The notes under the pieces are model-generated. The model had not been told where the DNA came from. It saw only the letters and a list, made by a program, of their open reading frames with translations, and searched no databases. DNA of 26,837 bases from CAJJDF01 sp965655625 (GTDB taxonomy: Bacteria > Bacteroidota > Bacteroidia > Flavobacteriales_D > CAJJDF01): contig CBFHHA010000035.1 of the NCBI GenBank assembly GCA_965655625.1, forward strand, positions 1 through 26,837, written 5' to 3'. The position numbers and the translations under genes are program-made. This document shows positions 1-7,137 of this stretch, in pieces. Position 1 is the first letter of the stretch; every line of letters begins with the position of its first letter.

Positions 1-718
1 TACTCCACAAGATTTACCCAATTTCGAAAAACTATTAGGTGACGGAAGTCAAATAGGTTGTTCTTTTTCTTACAAAGTGCAAGAAGTTCCCAATGGTCTG
101 GCTCAAGCTTTTGTATTGGGCGAAGAGTTCATTGGGAACGACAGTGTAGCTCTTATCTTGGGAGATAATATTTTTTACGGTGGAGATTTATCAAAAAACT
201 TACAAGAACAAGTAAACCCTGATGGCGGAGTCGTATTTGCTTACCACGTTTCGGATCCCGAAAGATACGGTGTGGTAGAGTTTGATAGCGACATGAATGC
301 CATTTCGATTGAGGAAAAACCGGCAAAACCCAAATCAAATTATGCTGTTCCAGGATTGTATTTTTACGACAATTCGGTAGTAGAAATTGCCAAAAAAATA
401 AAACCTAGCGCAAGAGGCGAATATGAAATAACGGACGTGAACAACGAATACCTCAAGCGAGGACAGTTAAGTGTTTCTATCCTCGACCGCGGAACAGCCT
501 GGCTCGACACAGGGACTTTTCATTCATTGATACAGGCAAGTCAATTTGTGCAAGTAGTAGAAGAACGACAGGGCCTAAAAATTGGGTGTATTGAAGCGGT
601 TGCCTACGCAAGAGGATTTATCGGCAAAGAACAATTACGAAAAATTGCAACCCCTCTGCTTAAGAGCGGATATGGAGATTATTTAATGACATTAATAAAA
701 GAAGAAGAGGAAAACTAA
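1..718 (+). CDS. rfbA: Glucose-1-phosphate thymidylyltransferase, 5' part missing
   Basis: Converts glucose-1-phosphate and dTTP to dTDP-glucose, the first step of dTDP-rhamnose and related sugar synthesis for surface polysaccharide (cytoplasmic). The reading frame is open from base 2, so the gene begins outside the window; about 238 of the usual ~290 residues are present and the N-terminal GGxGTR nucleotide loop is missing. An apparent GTG start at 77 is internal, because the residues before it (TPQDLPNFEKLLGDGSQ) match conserved RfbA sequence. Visible family motifs are LILGDNIFYG, EKPAKPKSNYAVPGLYFYD, ARGEYEITDVN and WLDTGT. The stop codon is followed at once by the ATG of the polyprenyl synthase (TAAATG), so the two are probably co-transcribed and translationally coupled. 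No other dTDP-sugar gene is in view; rfbBCD may lie upstream. Confidence 0.95.
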   Translation, partial: TPQDLPNFEKLLGDGSQIGCSFSYKVQEVPNGLAQAFVLGEEFIGNDSVALILGDNIFYGGDLSKNLQEQVNPDGGVVFAYHVSDPERYGVVEFDSDMNAISIEEKPAKPKSNYAVPGLYFYDNSVVEIAKKIKPSARGEYEITDVNNEYLKRGQLSVSILDRGTAWLDTGTFHSLIQASQFVQVVEERQGLKIGCIEAVAYARGFIGKEQLRKIATPLLKSGYGDYLMTLIKEEEEN

Positions 719-1666
719 ATGGAAGGAAAGGAAATCATTGAAGCTGAGCTAAAAAAATACCTTGCTCAGTTTGAACACCACGGATTATACGAACCCATTT
801 CGTATTTGCTCAATATAGGAGGAAAAAGAATTCGTCCGATTATTTTACTCGACTCAGTCTCGCTATTTGGAGGTGATAGAAATGCAGCTATGCCACTCGC
901 TTTGGCAGTAGAAGTGTTTCATAACTTTACATTGATGCATGACGACATCATGGACAATTCTTCGCTAAGAAGAGGGAAACCCACGGTGCATGAAAAATGG
1001 AATGTAAACAACGCTATCTTATCGGGTGATGCCATGATGATTCAAGCTTACCAGCTTATCGAAAAAGTTCCTGTAGAATTTCAGCCGGCAATTTACAAGG
1101 CGTTTAATAAAATGGCGCTATGGCTGTGCGAAGGACAGCAGGATGATATGGATTTTGAAGAAAGAGAAGAAGTAACTATTCCTGAATATCTGGAAATGAT
1201 AAAAAATAAAACCTCTGTATTAATTGGATTTTGTTTTGAAGCCGGAGCAATTCTGGGAAAGGCTGACCAAGAAACACAGCAAAAGATTTACGACTTTGGA
1301 ATCAATTTAGGATTAGCCTTTCAATTGCAGGATGACTATTTAGATTTATACCCAAAAAGTGAAAAAATGGGCAAAGTAGTAGGAGGCGATATTCTGAACA
1401 AAAAGAAAGCAATTCCCTATTTGATTAGTTTGAATTCAGCCAACTTCTCACAAAAAGAGGAAATAACTAGTTTAATAAATTCCAAAGACGCTAACCGAGT
1501 AGAGAAGCTTAAGTTGGTATTCGAGGAAATCGGAGTAAAAGAAAAAACAGAAGCCATGATTGCCGACTATTTTCAATTATCTTCCAATAGCTTGTCAAGT
1601 ATTGAAGGAGTTGATCTCACCCAAATCAAATTATTTGCCAAAAACCTAATGGCAAGAGAGCAGTAA
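719..1666 (+). CDS. Polyprenyl diphosphate synthase (E-type isoprenoid chain elongation)
   Basis: Adds isopentenyl diphosphate head-to-tail to an allylic diphosphate, giving C15 to C20 or longer all-trans products for carotenoids or quinone side chains. The 315-residue length is usual. GGKRIRP (residues 34-40) binds IPP, DDIMD (75-79) is the first Asp-rich motif and DDYLD the second, with the usual QLQ before it. The first motif is plain DDxxD without the two-residue insertion of bacterial farnesyl synthases, and an aromatic residue (F70) sits five positions before it. That pattern is associated with geranylgeranyl (C20) synthases, so a C20 product is plausible but inferred. The start directly abuts the rfbA stop. 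Bacteroidota genes of this type are usually annotated only to family level, so I give no symbol. Confidence 0.92.
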   Translation: MEGKEIIEAELKKYLAQFEHHGLYEPISYLLNIGGKRIRPIILLDSVSLFGGDRNAAMPLALAVEVFHNFTLMHDDIMDNSSLRRGKPTVHEKWNVNNAILSGDAMMIQAYQLIEKVPVEFQPAIYKAFNKMALWLCEGQQDDMDFEEREEVTIPEYLEMIKNKTSVLIGFCFEAGAILGKADQETQQKIYDFGINLGLAFQLQDDYLDLYPKSEKMGKVVGGDILNKKKAIPYLISLNSANFSQKEEITSLINSKDANRVEKLKLVFEEIGVKEKTEAMIADYFQLSSNSLSSIEGVDLTQIKLFAKNLMAREQ

Positions 1667-1711
1667 AAGTGAGAGTTCAATAAATGACAACCACCAGGCC
1701 AAAGCTCCCAC

Positions 1712-1729
1712 AATCTCGAGCTAGAGATT
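1712..1729. repeat. Short inverted repeat upstream of the mgtE promoter
   Basis: AATCTC (1712-1717) and GAGATT (1724-1729) form a 6-bp inverted repeat with a 6-base spacer, just upstream of and partly overlapping the -33 region of the mgtE promoter. There is no T run, so it is not a terminator. It could be an operator or chance. Confidence 0.25.
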
Positions 1730-1751
1730 AGTAAATCACAGCGAAAAAACC

Positions 1752-1759
1752 TATATTTG
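1752..1759 (+). promoter_or_regulatory. Promoter -7 box (TATATTTG) for mgtE
   Basis: TATATTTG matches the Bacteroidota sigma-A -7 consensus TAnnTTTG exactly. The -33 region is poor (TTAG near 1728). The first base of the transcript would fall near 1764, leaving a leader of about 17 bases before the ATG at 1781. The box also contains the TTG at 1757 that could be mistaken for the start codon. Confidence 0.55.
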
Positions 1760-1780
1760 CATGCCAATAAACCCTATCCA

Positions 1781-3136
1781 ATGGATTTGCAATTTAAAAT
1801 TACAAAAGAATTTATTGAGGAAATTCAAGAGTTAGTAGCTACTGGAAATAGGGAATCTATTGTTCAAAATTTATCTGAACTTCACGAAGCTGATATCGCT
1901 GAAATACTGGATGTAATTTCCATGGAGGAAGCTAAATTTATTTTCCGACTCTTGGATGATGAAATGGCATCAGACGTATTAGTTGAGCTCGATGAAGATG
2001 TGCGGTTAGAGTTTCTTGAAGCTCTATCGGCCAAAGAAATTGCCGAGCAAATGGACAACATGGACTCGGATGATGCTGCCGATATTATGGCAGAAATGTC
2101 TGAAGAAAAGCAAGAAGCCGTAATTCAACAAATTGAAGATCCGCAACAAGCCATTGATATTGCTTCTTTGATGCAATATGAAGAAGATACTGCCGGAGCC
2201 ATAATGGGAACTGAGTTAATCTGTGTAAATGAAAATTGGACGACCGACCAGTGCATTGAAGAAATGCGAATTCAAGCAGAAGACGTGCAATACATTTACA
2301 CGGTTTATGTAGTGGATAATGACAAAAGACTGACAGGAATGCTTTCGCTAAAAAGTTTGCTTTTCGCAAAAAAAGGAACCCTCGTAAAGAATATTTACAT
2401 CGAAAACGTGCGGTATGTAAATTCCGATGAAAGCACGGAGGAAGTTGCCTCCATGATGAAGAAATATGACTTTGTCGCTTTGCCTGTTCTCAATCAAGAT
2501 AAAATACTGATTGGTAGAATTACTATTGACGATGTGGTCGATATTATTCAAGAGGAAGCCGAAAAGGATTATCAAATGGCAAGTGGTATTTCTGAAAATG
2601 TAGAATCGAGCGATAGTGTTTTAGCGCTAACCCGCGCAAGACTCCCTTGGCTAATAGTTGGGCTGGTAGGCGGAATATTAGGTGCCGAGGTAATTGGATT
2701 ATTCGAAAAACAACTTGGCGATTATCCTCAAATGGCAATGTTCATTCCGTTAATTGCTGCAATGGCAGGAAACGTAGGGGTACAATCTTCGGCTATTGTG
2801 GTGCAGGGTATTGCTAGTAACAACATCGATTTAAGCGGAATAGCAGGAAAGTTATTCAAGGAATTTAGAGTAGCTCTTCTCAATGGAATCGTCTGCTCTT
2901 TACTCATTCTTGCTTTTGTTTTTGCCGTAAAAAAAGACCTCACTTTGGGGCTTACAGTTAGTATCTCTTTGATGGCTGTTATCATTTTTGCGGGCATGTT
3001 TGGCACTTTAATCCCCTTACTTCTTCACAAGCGAAAAATTGATCCAGCACTCGCCACTGGACCATTTATTACCACCACAAACGATGTAATTGGACTATTT
3101 CTTTATTTGTATATCGGGTATTTATTTTATTTTTAA
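1781..3136 (+). CDS. mgtE: Magnesium transporter MgtE
   Basis: Inner-membrane Mg2+ channel/transporter gated by intracellular Mg2+. The 451 residues show the family order: an N-terminal helical MgtE_N domain with many acidic residues (about 20-125), two CBS domains (about 130-250, including TGMLSLKSLL and IGRITIDDVVDIIQEEAE), then five membrane segments from about residue 280 to the end. The membrane part has the conserved region MAGNVGVQSSAIVVQGIA and ends TTTNDVIGLFLYLYIGYLF. I chose ATG 1781 (MDLQFKITKEF). An in-frame TTG at 1757 would add eight residues, but it lies inside the -7 promoter box and so should not be transcribed. The gene seems to be a single transcription unit ended by the bidirectional terminator at 3155-3188. 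Confidence 0.93.
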   Translation: MDLQFKITKEFIEEIQELVATGNRESIVQNLSELHEADIAEILDVISMEEAKFIFRLLDDEMASDVLVELDEDVRLEFLEALSAKEIAEQMDNMDSDDAADIMAEMSEEKQEAVIQQIEDPQQAIDIASLMQYEEDTAGAIMGTELICVNENWTTDQCIEEMRIQAEDVQYIYTVYVVDNDKRLTGMLSLKSLLFAKKGTLVKNIYIENVRYVNSDESTEEVASMMKKYDFVALPVLNQDKILIGRITIDDVVDIIQEEAEKDYQMASGISENVESSDSVLALTRARLPWLIVGLVGGILGAEVIGLFEKQLGDYPQMAMFIPLIAAMAGNVGVQSSAIVVQGIASNNIDLSGIAGKLFKEFRVALLNGIVCSLLILAFVFAVKKDLTLGLTVSISLMAVIIFAGMFGTLIPLLLHKRKIDPALATGPFITTTNDVIGLFLYLYIGYLFYF

Positions 3137-3154
3137 TCAACTTTTTTTGAAAAG

Positions 3155-3188
3155 AAAAGCCGAATTGAAACAAATGAATTCGGCTTTT
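3155..3188. terminator. Bidirectional rho-independent terminator between mgtE and pepD
   Basis: Perfect 12-bp stem AAAAGCCGAATT (3155-3166) / AATTCGGCTTTT (3177-3188) with a 10-base loop. It is followed by T residues on the plus strand (to 3190) and flanked by A residues upstream, which read as a T run on the minus strand. It lies between two convergent genes and can end both transcripts. Confidence 0.9.
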
Positions 3189-3207
3189 TTATTTTCTAGC
3201 TGTTGGA

Positions 3208-4653
3208 TCATGCCTTCGCAGGAATGTCATTCAATACTTCCAGCGTAAATTTCCAGTATTTTTGAGCAGAAGTAATACTTGCTCTTTCATCCGGGGAATG
3301 TGCTCCTTTGATTGTTGGACCAAAAGAAATCATATCCATTTCCGGATAATTAGTTCCTAAAATTCCGCACTCTAATCCGGCATGGCAAGCCATAACTCTT
3401 GGTTTTTCATTGAACAATGATTCGTATTTTTTTTCTAACACGGTCAGTATCTCCGAGTTTCTATTTGGTTTCCATCCTGGGTAAGAACCACCAGTAGAAA
3501 CCGCAAACCCCGCCAACTCAAAAGTAGCGGTTAGGTTATTCGCCAAATCCCATTTTCCGGATTCTACCGATGAACGAGTTAAACAAAGTATTTCAATTTT
3601 TCCTTCTTTGGCTTCTACTCTAGCTAAGTTGTTAGAGGTTTCTACCAAGTCTTCGATATCCGGACTCATTCTGTACACTCCGTTGTGAGCCCCGTAAACT
3701 GCTCTAATAAATGAAAGTTGATCTTCGGGCGATAGGCAAGTTTTAGCGTCCTCAGTTTCGCTAACAGCAATGTTTATTTCTGGCTCAATCGTATTATACT
3801 CCTCTACCAATTCATTCTTTATTAACTCAAATGCTTTGTTAAACTCTTCTATGTCTTCGGTAACCACAATCGCATTACTTTCTCTAGGAATTGCATTTCG
3901 TAATCCACCACCCATTACTTCCGAAATTTGCATAAACGAATTGGTTGCATGCAATATTCTATTCATTAGTTTATTGGCATTTCCCAATCCTTCATGAATC
4001 TGCATACCCGAATGGCCCCCTTGCAAACCTTTCACTGTGATTTTTAAGGAAGTTCCTTTTGCTTCCACTTCTGTGTAAATTTTGGTTGCGGTTAAGTCCA
4101 CACCACCAGCACAACCGATACTAAATTCATCATCGTCTTCGGTATCTAGGTTTAATAAAATCTCTCCAGTCAAATACCCAGCTTGCAATCCTAATGCACC
4201 GGTCATTCCCGTTTCTTCATCAATAGTAAAAAGAGCTTCTAACGCTGGATGAGGAATATCAGTTGATTCCAAAACTGCCATGATGGTGGCAACTCCCAAT
4301 CCATTATCTGCTCCAAGAGTTGTGCCTTCGGCTTTTACCCAATCTCCCTCAATTTTCATTTTAATCCCTTCCGAATCAAAATCAAAAACGGTCTCGTTAT
4401 TTTTTTGGTGAACCATATCTAAATGCGATTGCATCACAATGGTTTTTCTATTTTCCATTCCCTTCGTTGCAGGCTTTTTTATGATCACATTCTGTACGGG
4501 ATCAATTACTACTTCCAATCCTAAGTTTTTCCCAAAATCAACCATAAACTGAATTACTCTCTCTTCTTTTTTTGAAGGTCGAGGTACTGCGTTTAAATCG
4601 GCAAACTTATTCCACAATTGTTTTGGCTCTAAATTTCTTACTTCTTGACTCAT
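3208..4653 (-). CDS. pepD: Aminoacyl-histidine dipeptidase (M20 family, PepD-like)
   Basis: Cytosolic zinc dipeptidase that cleaves Xaa-His dipeptides such as carnosine and other unspecific dipeptides. The 481-residue length is normal for the PepD group. The metal site is visible: H in QSHLDMVH, D in GADNGLG, the pair in TIDEETG (the first E is the general base) and D in NLDTEDDDE. A histidine close to the end (KGAHSPDER) provides the last ligand. There is no signal peptide. ATG at 4653 (MSQEVRNLEPKQLW) is the natural start. A near-consensus -7 box lies about 25 bases upstream. Transcribed alone, towards the shared terminator at 3155-3188. Confidence 0.94.
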   Translation of the reverse strand: MSQEVRNLEPKQLWNKFADLNAVPRPSKKEERVIQFMVDFGKNLGLEVVIDPVQNVIIKKPATKGMENRKTIVMQSHLDMVHQKNNETVFDFDSEGIKMKIEGDWVKAEGTTLGADNGLGVATIMAVLESTDIPHPALEALFTIDEETGMTGALGLQAGYLTGEILLNLDTEDDDEFSIGCAGGVDLTATKIYTEVEAKGTSLKITVKGLQGGHSGMQIHEGLGNANKLMNRILHATNSFMQISEVMGGGLRNAIPRESNAIVVTEDIEEFNKAFELIKNELVEEYNTIEPEINIAVSETEDAKTCLSPEDQLSFIRAVYGAHNGVYRMSPDIEDLVETSNNLARVEAKEGKIEILCLTRSSVESGKWDLANNLTATFELAGFAVSTGGSYPGWKPNRNSEILTVLEKKYESLFNEKPRVMACHAGLECGILGTNYPEMDMISFGPTIKGAHSPDERASITSAQKYWKFTLEVLNDIPAKA

Positions 4654-4677
4654 TTTTTGCTGTTTAATTTTGAATGA

Positions 4678-4685
4678 TAAAGGTA
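4678..4685 (-). promoter_or_regulatory. Possible -7 box (TACCTTTA) for pepD
   Basis: Read on the minus strand this is TACCTTTA, one mismatch from TAnnTTTG. Its distance to the pepD ATG (25 bases) is suitable. No convincing -33 box. Confidence 0.35.
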
Positions 4686-4739
4686 AGAATAATTGAACTT
4701 TAAAAAAGAAGTAACAGCTTTTGACAAAGCATTTTTTTC

Positions 4740-4856
4740 AATCTCAAAAACAACTAGTCGCCCTGAACTTGATTCAGGGTCTGTTTATTAATATCACTGC
4801 TTTTTATAAGCAGATTCCGCATCAAGTGCGGAATGACCAAGTTATATTTTGAGATT
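4740..4856. repeat. 117-bp nested inverted-repeat element (REPIN/MITE-like)
   Basis: The outer ends are a perfect 10-bp inverted repeat, AATCTCAAAA (4740-4749) and TTTTGAGATT (4847-4856). Inside, two oppositely oriented hairpins face each other: CCCTGAA-CTTGA-TTCAGGG (4761-4779) and TTCCGCA-TCAAG-TGCGGAA (4815-4833), each a perfect 7-bp stem with a 5-base loop. A central hairpin CTGCTT/AAGCAG spans 4797-4813. After reverse-complementing one half, the two arms of about 45 bases align with a single gap. The two hairpins differ at four of seven stem positions, every one compensated within its own stem. It has the form of two inverted REP units (a REPIN) or a small non-autonomous mobile element. 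It contains no coding capacity and sits between the divergent pepD and pseudouridine synthase genes. Confidence 0.75.
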
Positions 4857-4889
4857 TACAGATTAAGAAATAATTTCAACAAATTACCG

Positions 4890-4897
4890 TAACTTTG
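4890..4897 (+). promoter_or_regulatory. Promoter -7 box (TAACTTTG) for the pseudouridine synthase operon
   Basis: Exact match to TAnnTTTG, ending four bases before the ATG at 4902. A transcript from this box would begin at or next to that ATG, implying a leaderless message or a later start codon. The -33 region (TTTC near 4873) is weak. Confidence 0.5.
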
Positions 4898-4901
4898 TAC
4901 C

Positions 4902-5816
4902 ATGAAAAAGAGAAGAACAACGAATAATCCTAAGGGGAGAAACAAGAATGTTTCGGAAGACAGGTCGAAAAAAAGTGGATTTAAGACGTCTGGAAGTTAC
5001 TACAAGACTAGTGGAAAACCAGGAGCAAAACGTGGAGAGAGCAAACCTTTTGGCGAAAAACCAAAACGAAGTGGTAAAACCGCTCCAAAACGTTCGATGG
5101 ATGGCAAAATAAGATTAAACAGATTTTTGGCACAAGCAGGAATTTGTTCAAGAAGAGAGGCGGATACCTTAATTGAAACTGGGGTAATTGAAGTGAACAA
5201 CAAAATTGTAACAGAACTTGGGATAAGAATAGATCCTCAAAATGACGTGGTTCATTACGGAGGTGAGAAGATAAAAGTGGAAAAGTATCAATATGTCTTG
5301 TTGAACAAACCTAAAGACTTTATTACCACCTCAAAGGATCCTCAAAACAGAAAGACCGTACTGGAATTGGTCAGCAATGCTTGTATAGAAAGAATTTACC
5401 CTGTAGGAAGATTGGATAGAAACACACTGGGATTGCTGTTATTCACGAATGACGGAATGCTCGCAGAAAAACTAACTCATCCACGAAATGAAATAGGAAA
5501 AACGTACCAAATTGAGGTAGACAAAACGATTCAAAGTGGGCACATGAAAATGATGATAGAAGGAATTGAATTAGAAGACGGTTTTGCCAAAGTAGATGAC
5601 ATTCATTACGCAGATAATGGAACCAACAAAAGTGGTGCAGTAATCACGCTACATTCTGGTCGAAACAGGATTGTAAGAAGAATATTTGAGCACTTTGATT
5701 ACAAAGTAAAAAAACTAGATAGAATTCAATTTGCTACACTCGACAAAAAAGGATTGCCGCGTGGTCAGTGGAGACACTTAACGACCGTAGAAGTTGGTTT
5801 TTTAAAAACGATGTAA
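4902..5816 (+). CDS. rluB: RluB/RsuA-family rRNA pseudouridine synthase
   Basis: Isomerises a uridine in ribosomal RNA to pseudouridine. The 304 residues begin with a Lys/Arg/Gly/Ser-rich disordered tail (about 1-65), common in Bacteroidota members. An S4 RNA-binding domain follows (about 67-125, IRLNRFLAQAGICSRREAD). The catalytic domain (about 128-295) has the family signature GRLDRNTLGLLLFTNDG, whose Asp is the nucleophile, and starts with YVLLNKPKDF. The exact target (23S U2605-type or 16S) cannot be told from sequence alone; RluB is the nearest usual name. ATG 4902 begins the basic tail. If the promoter box just upstream is real, the message is leaderless, or the start is the internal ATG near 5098 (MDGKIRLNRF), which would remove the tail. 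First gene of a plus-strand run. Confidence 0.9.
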   Translation: MKKRRTTNNPKGRNKNVSEDRSKKSGFKTSGSYYKTSGKPGAKRGESKPFGEKPKRSGKTAPKRSMDGKIRLNRFLAQAGICSRREADTLIETGVIEVNNKIVTELGIRIDPQNDVVHYGGEKIKVEKYQYVLLNKPKDFITTSKDPQNRKTVLELVSNACIERIYPVGRLDRNTLGLLLFTNDGMLAEKLTHPRNEIGKTYQIEVDKTIQSGHMKMMIEGIELEDGFAKVDDIHYADNGTNKSGAVITLHSGRNRIVRRIFEHFDYKVKKLDRIQFATLDKKGLPRGQWRHLTTVEVGFLKTM

Positions 5817-5868
5817 AAAAAGGTAACCCACCAAGATTGACCCTCGTGGGAGATAGCTATAAAACTAG

Positions 5869-6384
5869 ATGGAAAAAGAAATAGTAAATAAGGTCGCTAA
5901 CAGTGGATTAATCAATTTGGATTTAGCCGAGTTTTATCCAAAAGGAGAGCGCGTGGTGTACGACATCAAGCAAAACCTATGGCAAGAATTTGTGCTAAAA
6001 GAAAAGGACTTTCGTCTTTTTGTAAAAGAAAACGATTGGTCAATTTACGAAGGAAAATATGTGGCTTTAATTAATTCTACCGATGCCATTGTGCCATCTT
6101 GGGCCTACATGGTTCTGACGGATGCTCTAGAGCCATTCGCCAAAGAAGTGGTGTATGGAAATTTAGATTCACTGGAGTCTACCATTTTTATCCAATCGCT
6201 GGAAAAGAATTTGAATCCAGAAAAATTTAAAGATCAGCGAGTCATAATAAAAGGATGTGGAGAAATCCCGATCCATGATTCTGCCTACGCAAAAGCCGTA
6301 AATTTACTAAAGCCAGTTGTAAAAAGCCTGATGTATGGAGAAGCTTGTTCGGCTGTTCCGGTTTACAAGAAGAAAAATAAGTAA
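5869..6384 (+). CDS. DUF2480 family protein
   Basis: A 171-residue cytoplasmic protein without signal peptide or membrane segment. Several stretches look like the DUF2480 family, which is found in Bacteroidota and has no established function: INLDLAEFYPKGERVVYDIKQ, LWQEFVLKEKDFR, INSTDAIVPSWAYMVL, VIIKGCGEIPIHDSAY. It lies 52 bases after the pseudouridine synthase and 2 bases before a lipoprotein gene, so it is probably in the same operon. The intervening 52 bases hold only a weak 5-bp hairpin without a T run. Family call from memory of the motif pattern; function unknown. Confidence 0.8.
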   Translation: MEKEIVNKVANSGLINLDLAEFYPKGERVVYDIKQNLWQEFVLKEKDFRLFVKENDWSIYEGKYVALINSTDAIVPSWAYMVLTDALEPFAKEVVYGNLDSLESTIFIQSLEKNLNPEKFKDQRVIIKGCGEIPIHDSAYAKAVNLLKPVVKSLMYGEACSAVPVYKKKNK

Positions 6385-6386
6385 AG

Positions 6387-7079
6387 ATGAAAACACCTTT
6401 GTTGATAATCCTTTTTTCTTCGTTGTTGTTTTCGTGCAGTCCTTTCCAGGAAAAAAATGATTCGAGTTCTGATATTCAAGCTATTGAAGCGGAAGAAATA
6501 ATTCCAGAAACCCAAGAACAGGAGGAAGAAGAAATAGTGAAAACTCAGATTAATTTTGGAGATTATGAATTAATCATTCACGAATATGAAGCCTACGGCA
6601 ACCAAAATTCTTACCCCAAGGATAGCGCCACTTTAGAAGAAGAAATGGGGTACATCCTGGAAAATGTAACGGTAGAAATTATTCCAAAGAGTGAATCGGA
6701 TTCTTTTAGCATTCTCATAGCACGCGAGAATAAGTTAATGGTTTATTTAGGAGAAAAAGATACTCGAGAGTTATCCAAATGGAACACAATTTCGGGCTTT
6801 GAACCTCTTGAAGATTCCTCCAAACTCTTTTTTCGAATAGGAAAAACCGAGCCCACCAACCTAAACAAAGAATTACACTCAGATAAAAATGAATTACTAG
6901 AAGCCATAACGGAAATGAATGTGCCGAGCGTTTTCGAAAATTACATAGAATCTACTGACTCCATCAGCGACTTGGGTATTGTACCTTTTATTAGCCGAAC
7001 TTTTTTGAAAATCATGAGGTTTTCCTCTGGCCAAAAAGAGGAGAAAATAGTCGTTGTTAACTCAAGTTGGGGGTGTTAA
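6387..7079 (+). CDS. Unknown lipoprotein
   Basis: A 230-residue exported protein that I do not recognise. It starts with a short SPII signal, MKTPLLIILFSSLLFSC, with the lipobox cysteine at residue 17. A very acidic linker (residues about 24-50, rich in Glu) follows, then a predicted mixed alpha/beta region rich in charged residues. Only two bases separate its ATG from the DUF2480 stop codon, so the two are very probably co-expressed. It ends NSSWGC, with a cysteine as the last residue, which is unusual but may mean nothing. It probably sits in the inner leaflet of the outer membrane or on the inner membrane. Confidence 0.7.
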   Translation: MKTPLLIILFSSLLFSCSPFQEKNDSSSDIQAIEAEEIIPETQEQEEEEIVKTQINFGDYELIIHEYEAYGNQNSYPKDSATLEEEMGYILENVTVEIIPKSESDSFSILIARENKLMVYLGEKDTRELSKWNTISGFEPLEDSSKLFFRIGKTEPTNLNKELHSDKNELLEAITEMNVPSVFENYIESTDSISDLGIVPFISRTFLKIMRFSSGQKEEKIVVVNSSWGC

Positions 7080-7126
7080 TGAGAAAGTAATCAGTCGCTC
7101 ATAATTCAAAACTACTCACTACTTAC

Positions 7127-7134
7127 TATATTTA
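7127..7134 (+). promoter_or_regulatory. Possible -7 box (TATATTTA) before the aldehyde dehydrogenase
   Basis: TATATTTA is one mismatch from TAnnTTTG and ends four bases before the ATG at 7138. Weak on its own. The 58-base gap from the lipoprotein gene leaves room for a promoter. Confidence 0.25.
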
Positions 7135-7137
7135 CTC

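Noticed and set aside
77..79. GTG start for rfbA at 77
   Set aside because: The 25 codons before it match conserved RfbA sequence, so the gene begins outside the window.
5827..5850. Hairpin CCCAC/GTGGG after the pseudouridine synthase gene as a terminator
   Set aside because: Only a 5-bp stem, a 14-base loop and no T run; the following gene is close and probably in the same operon.
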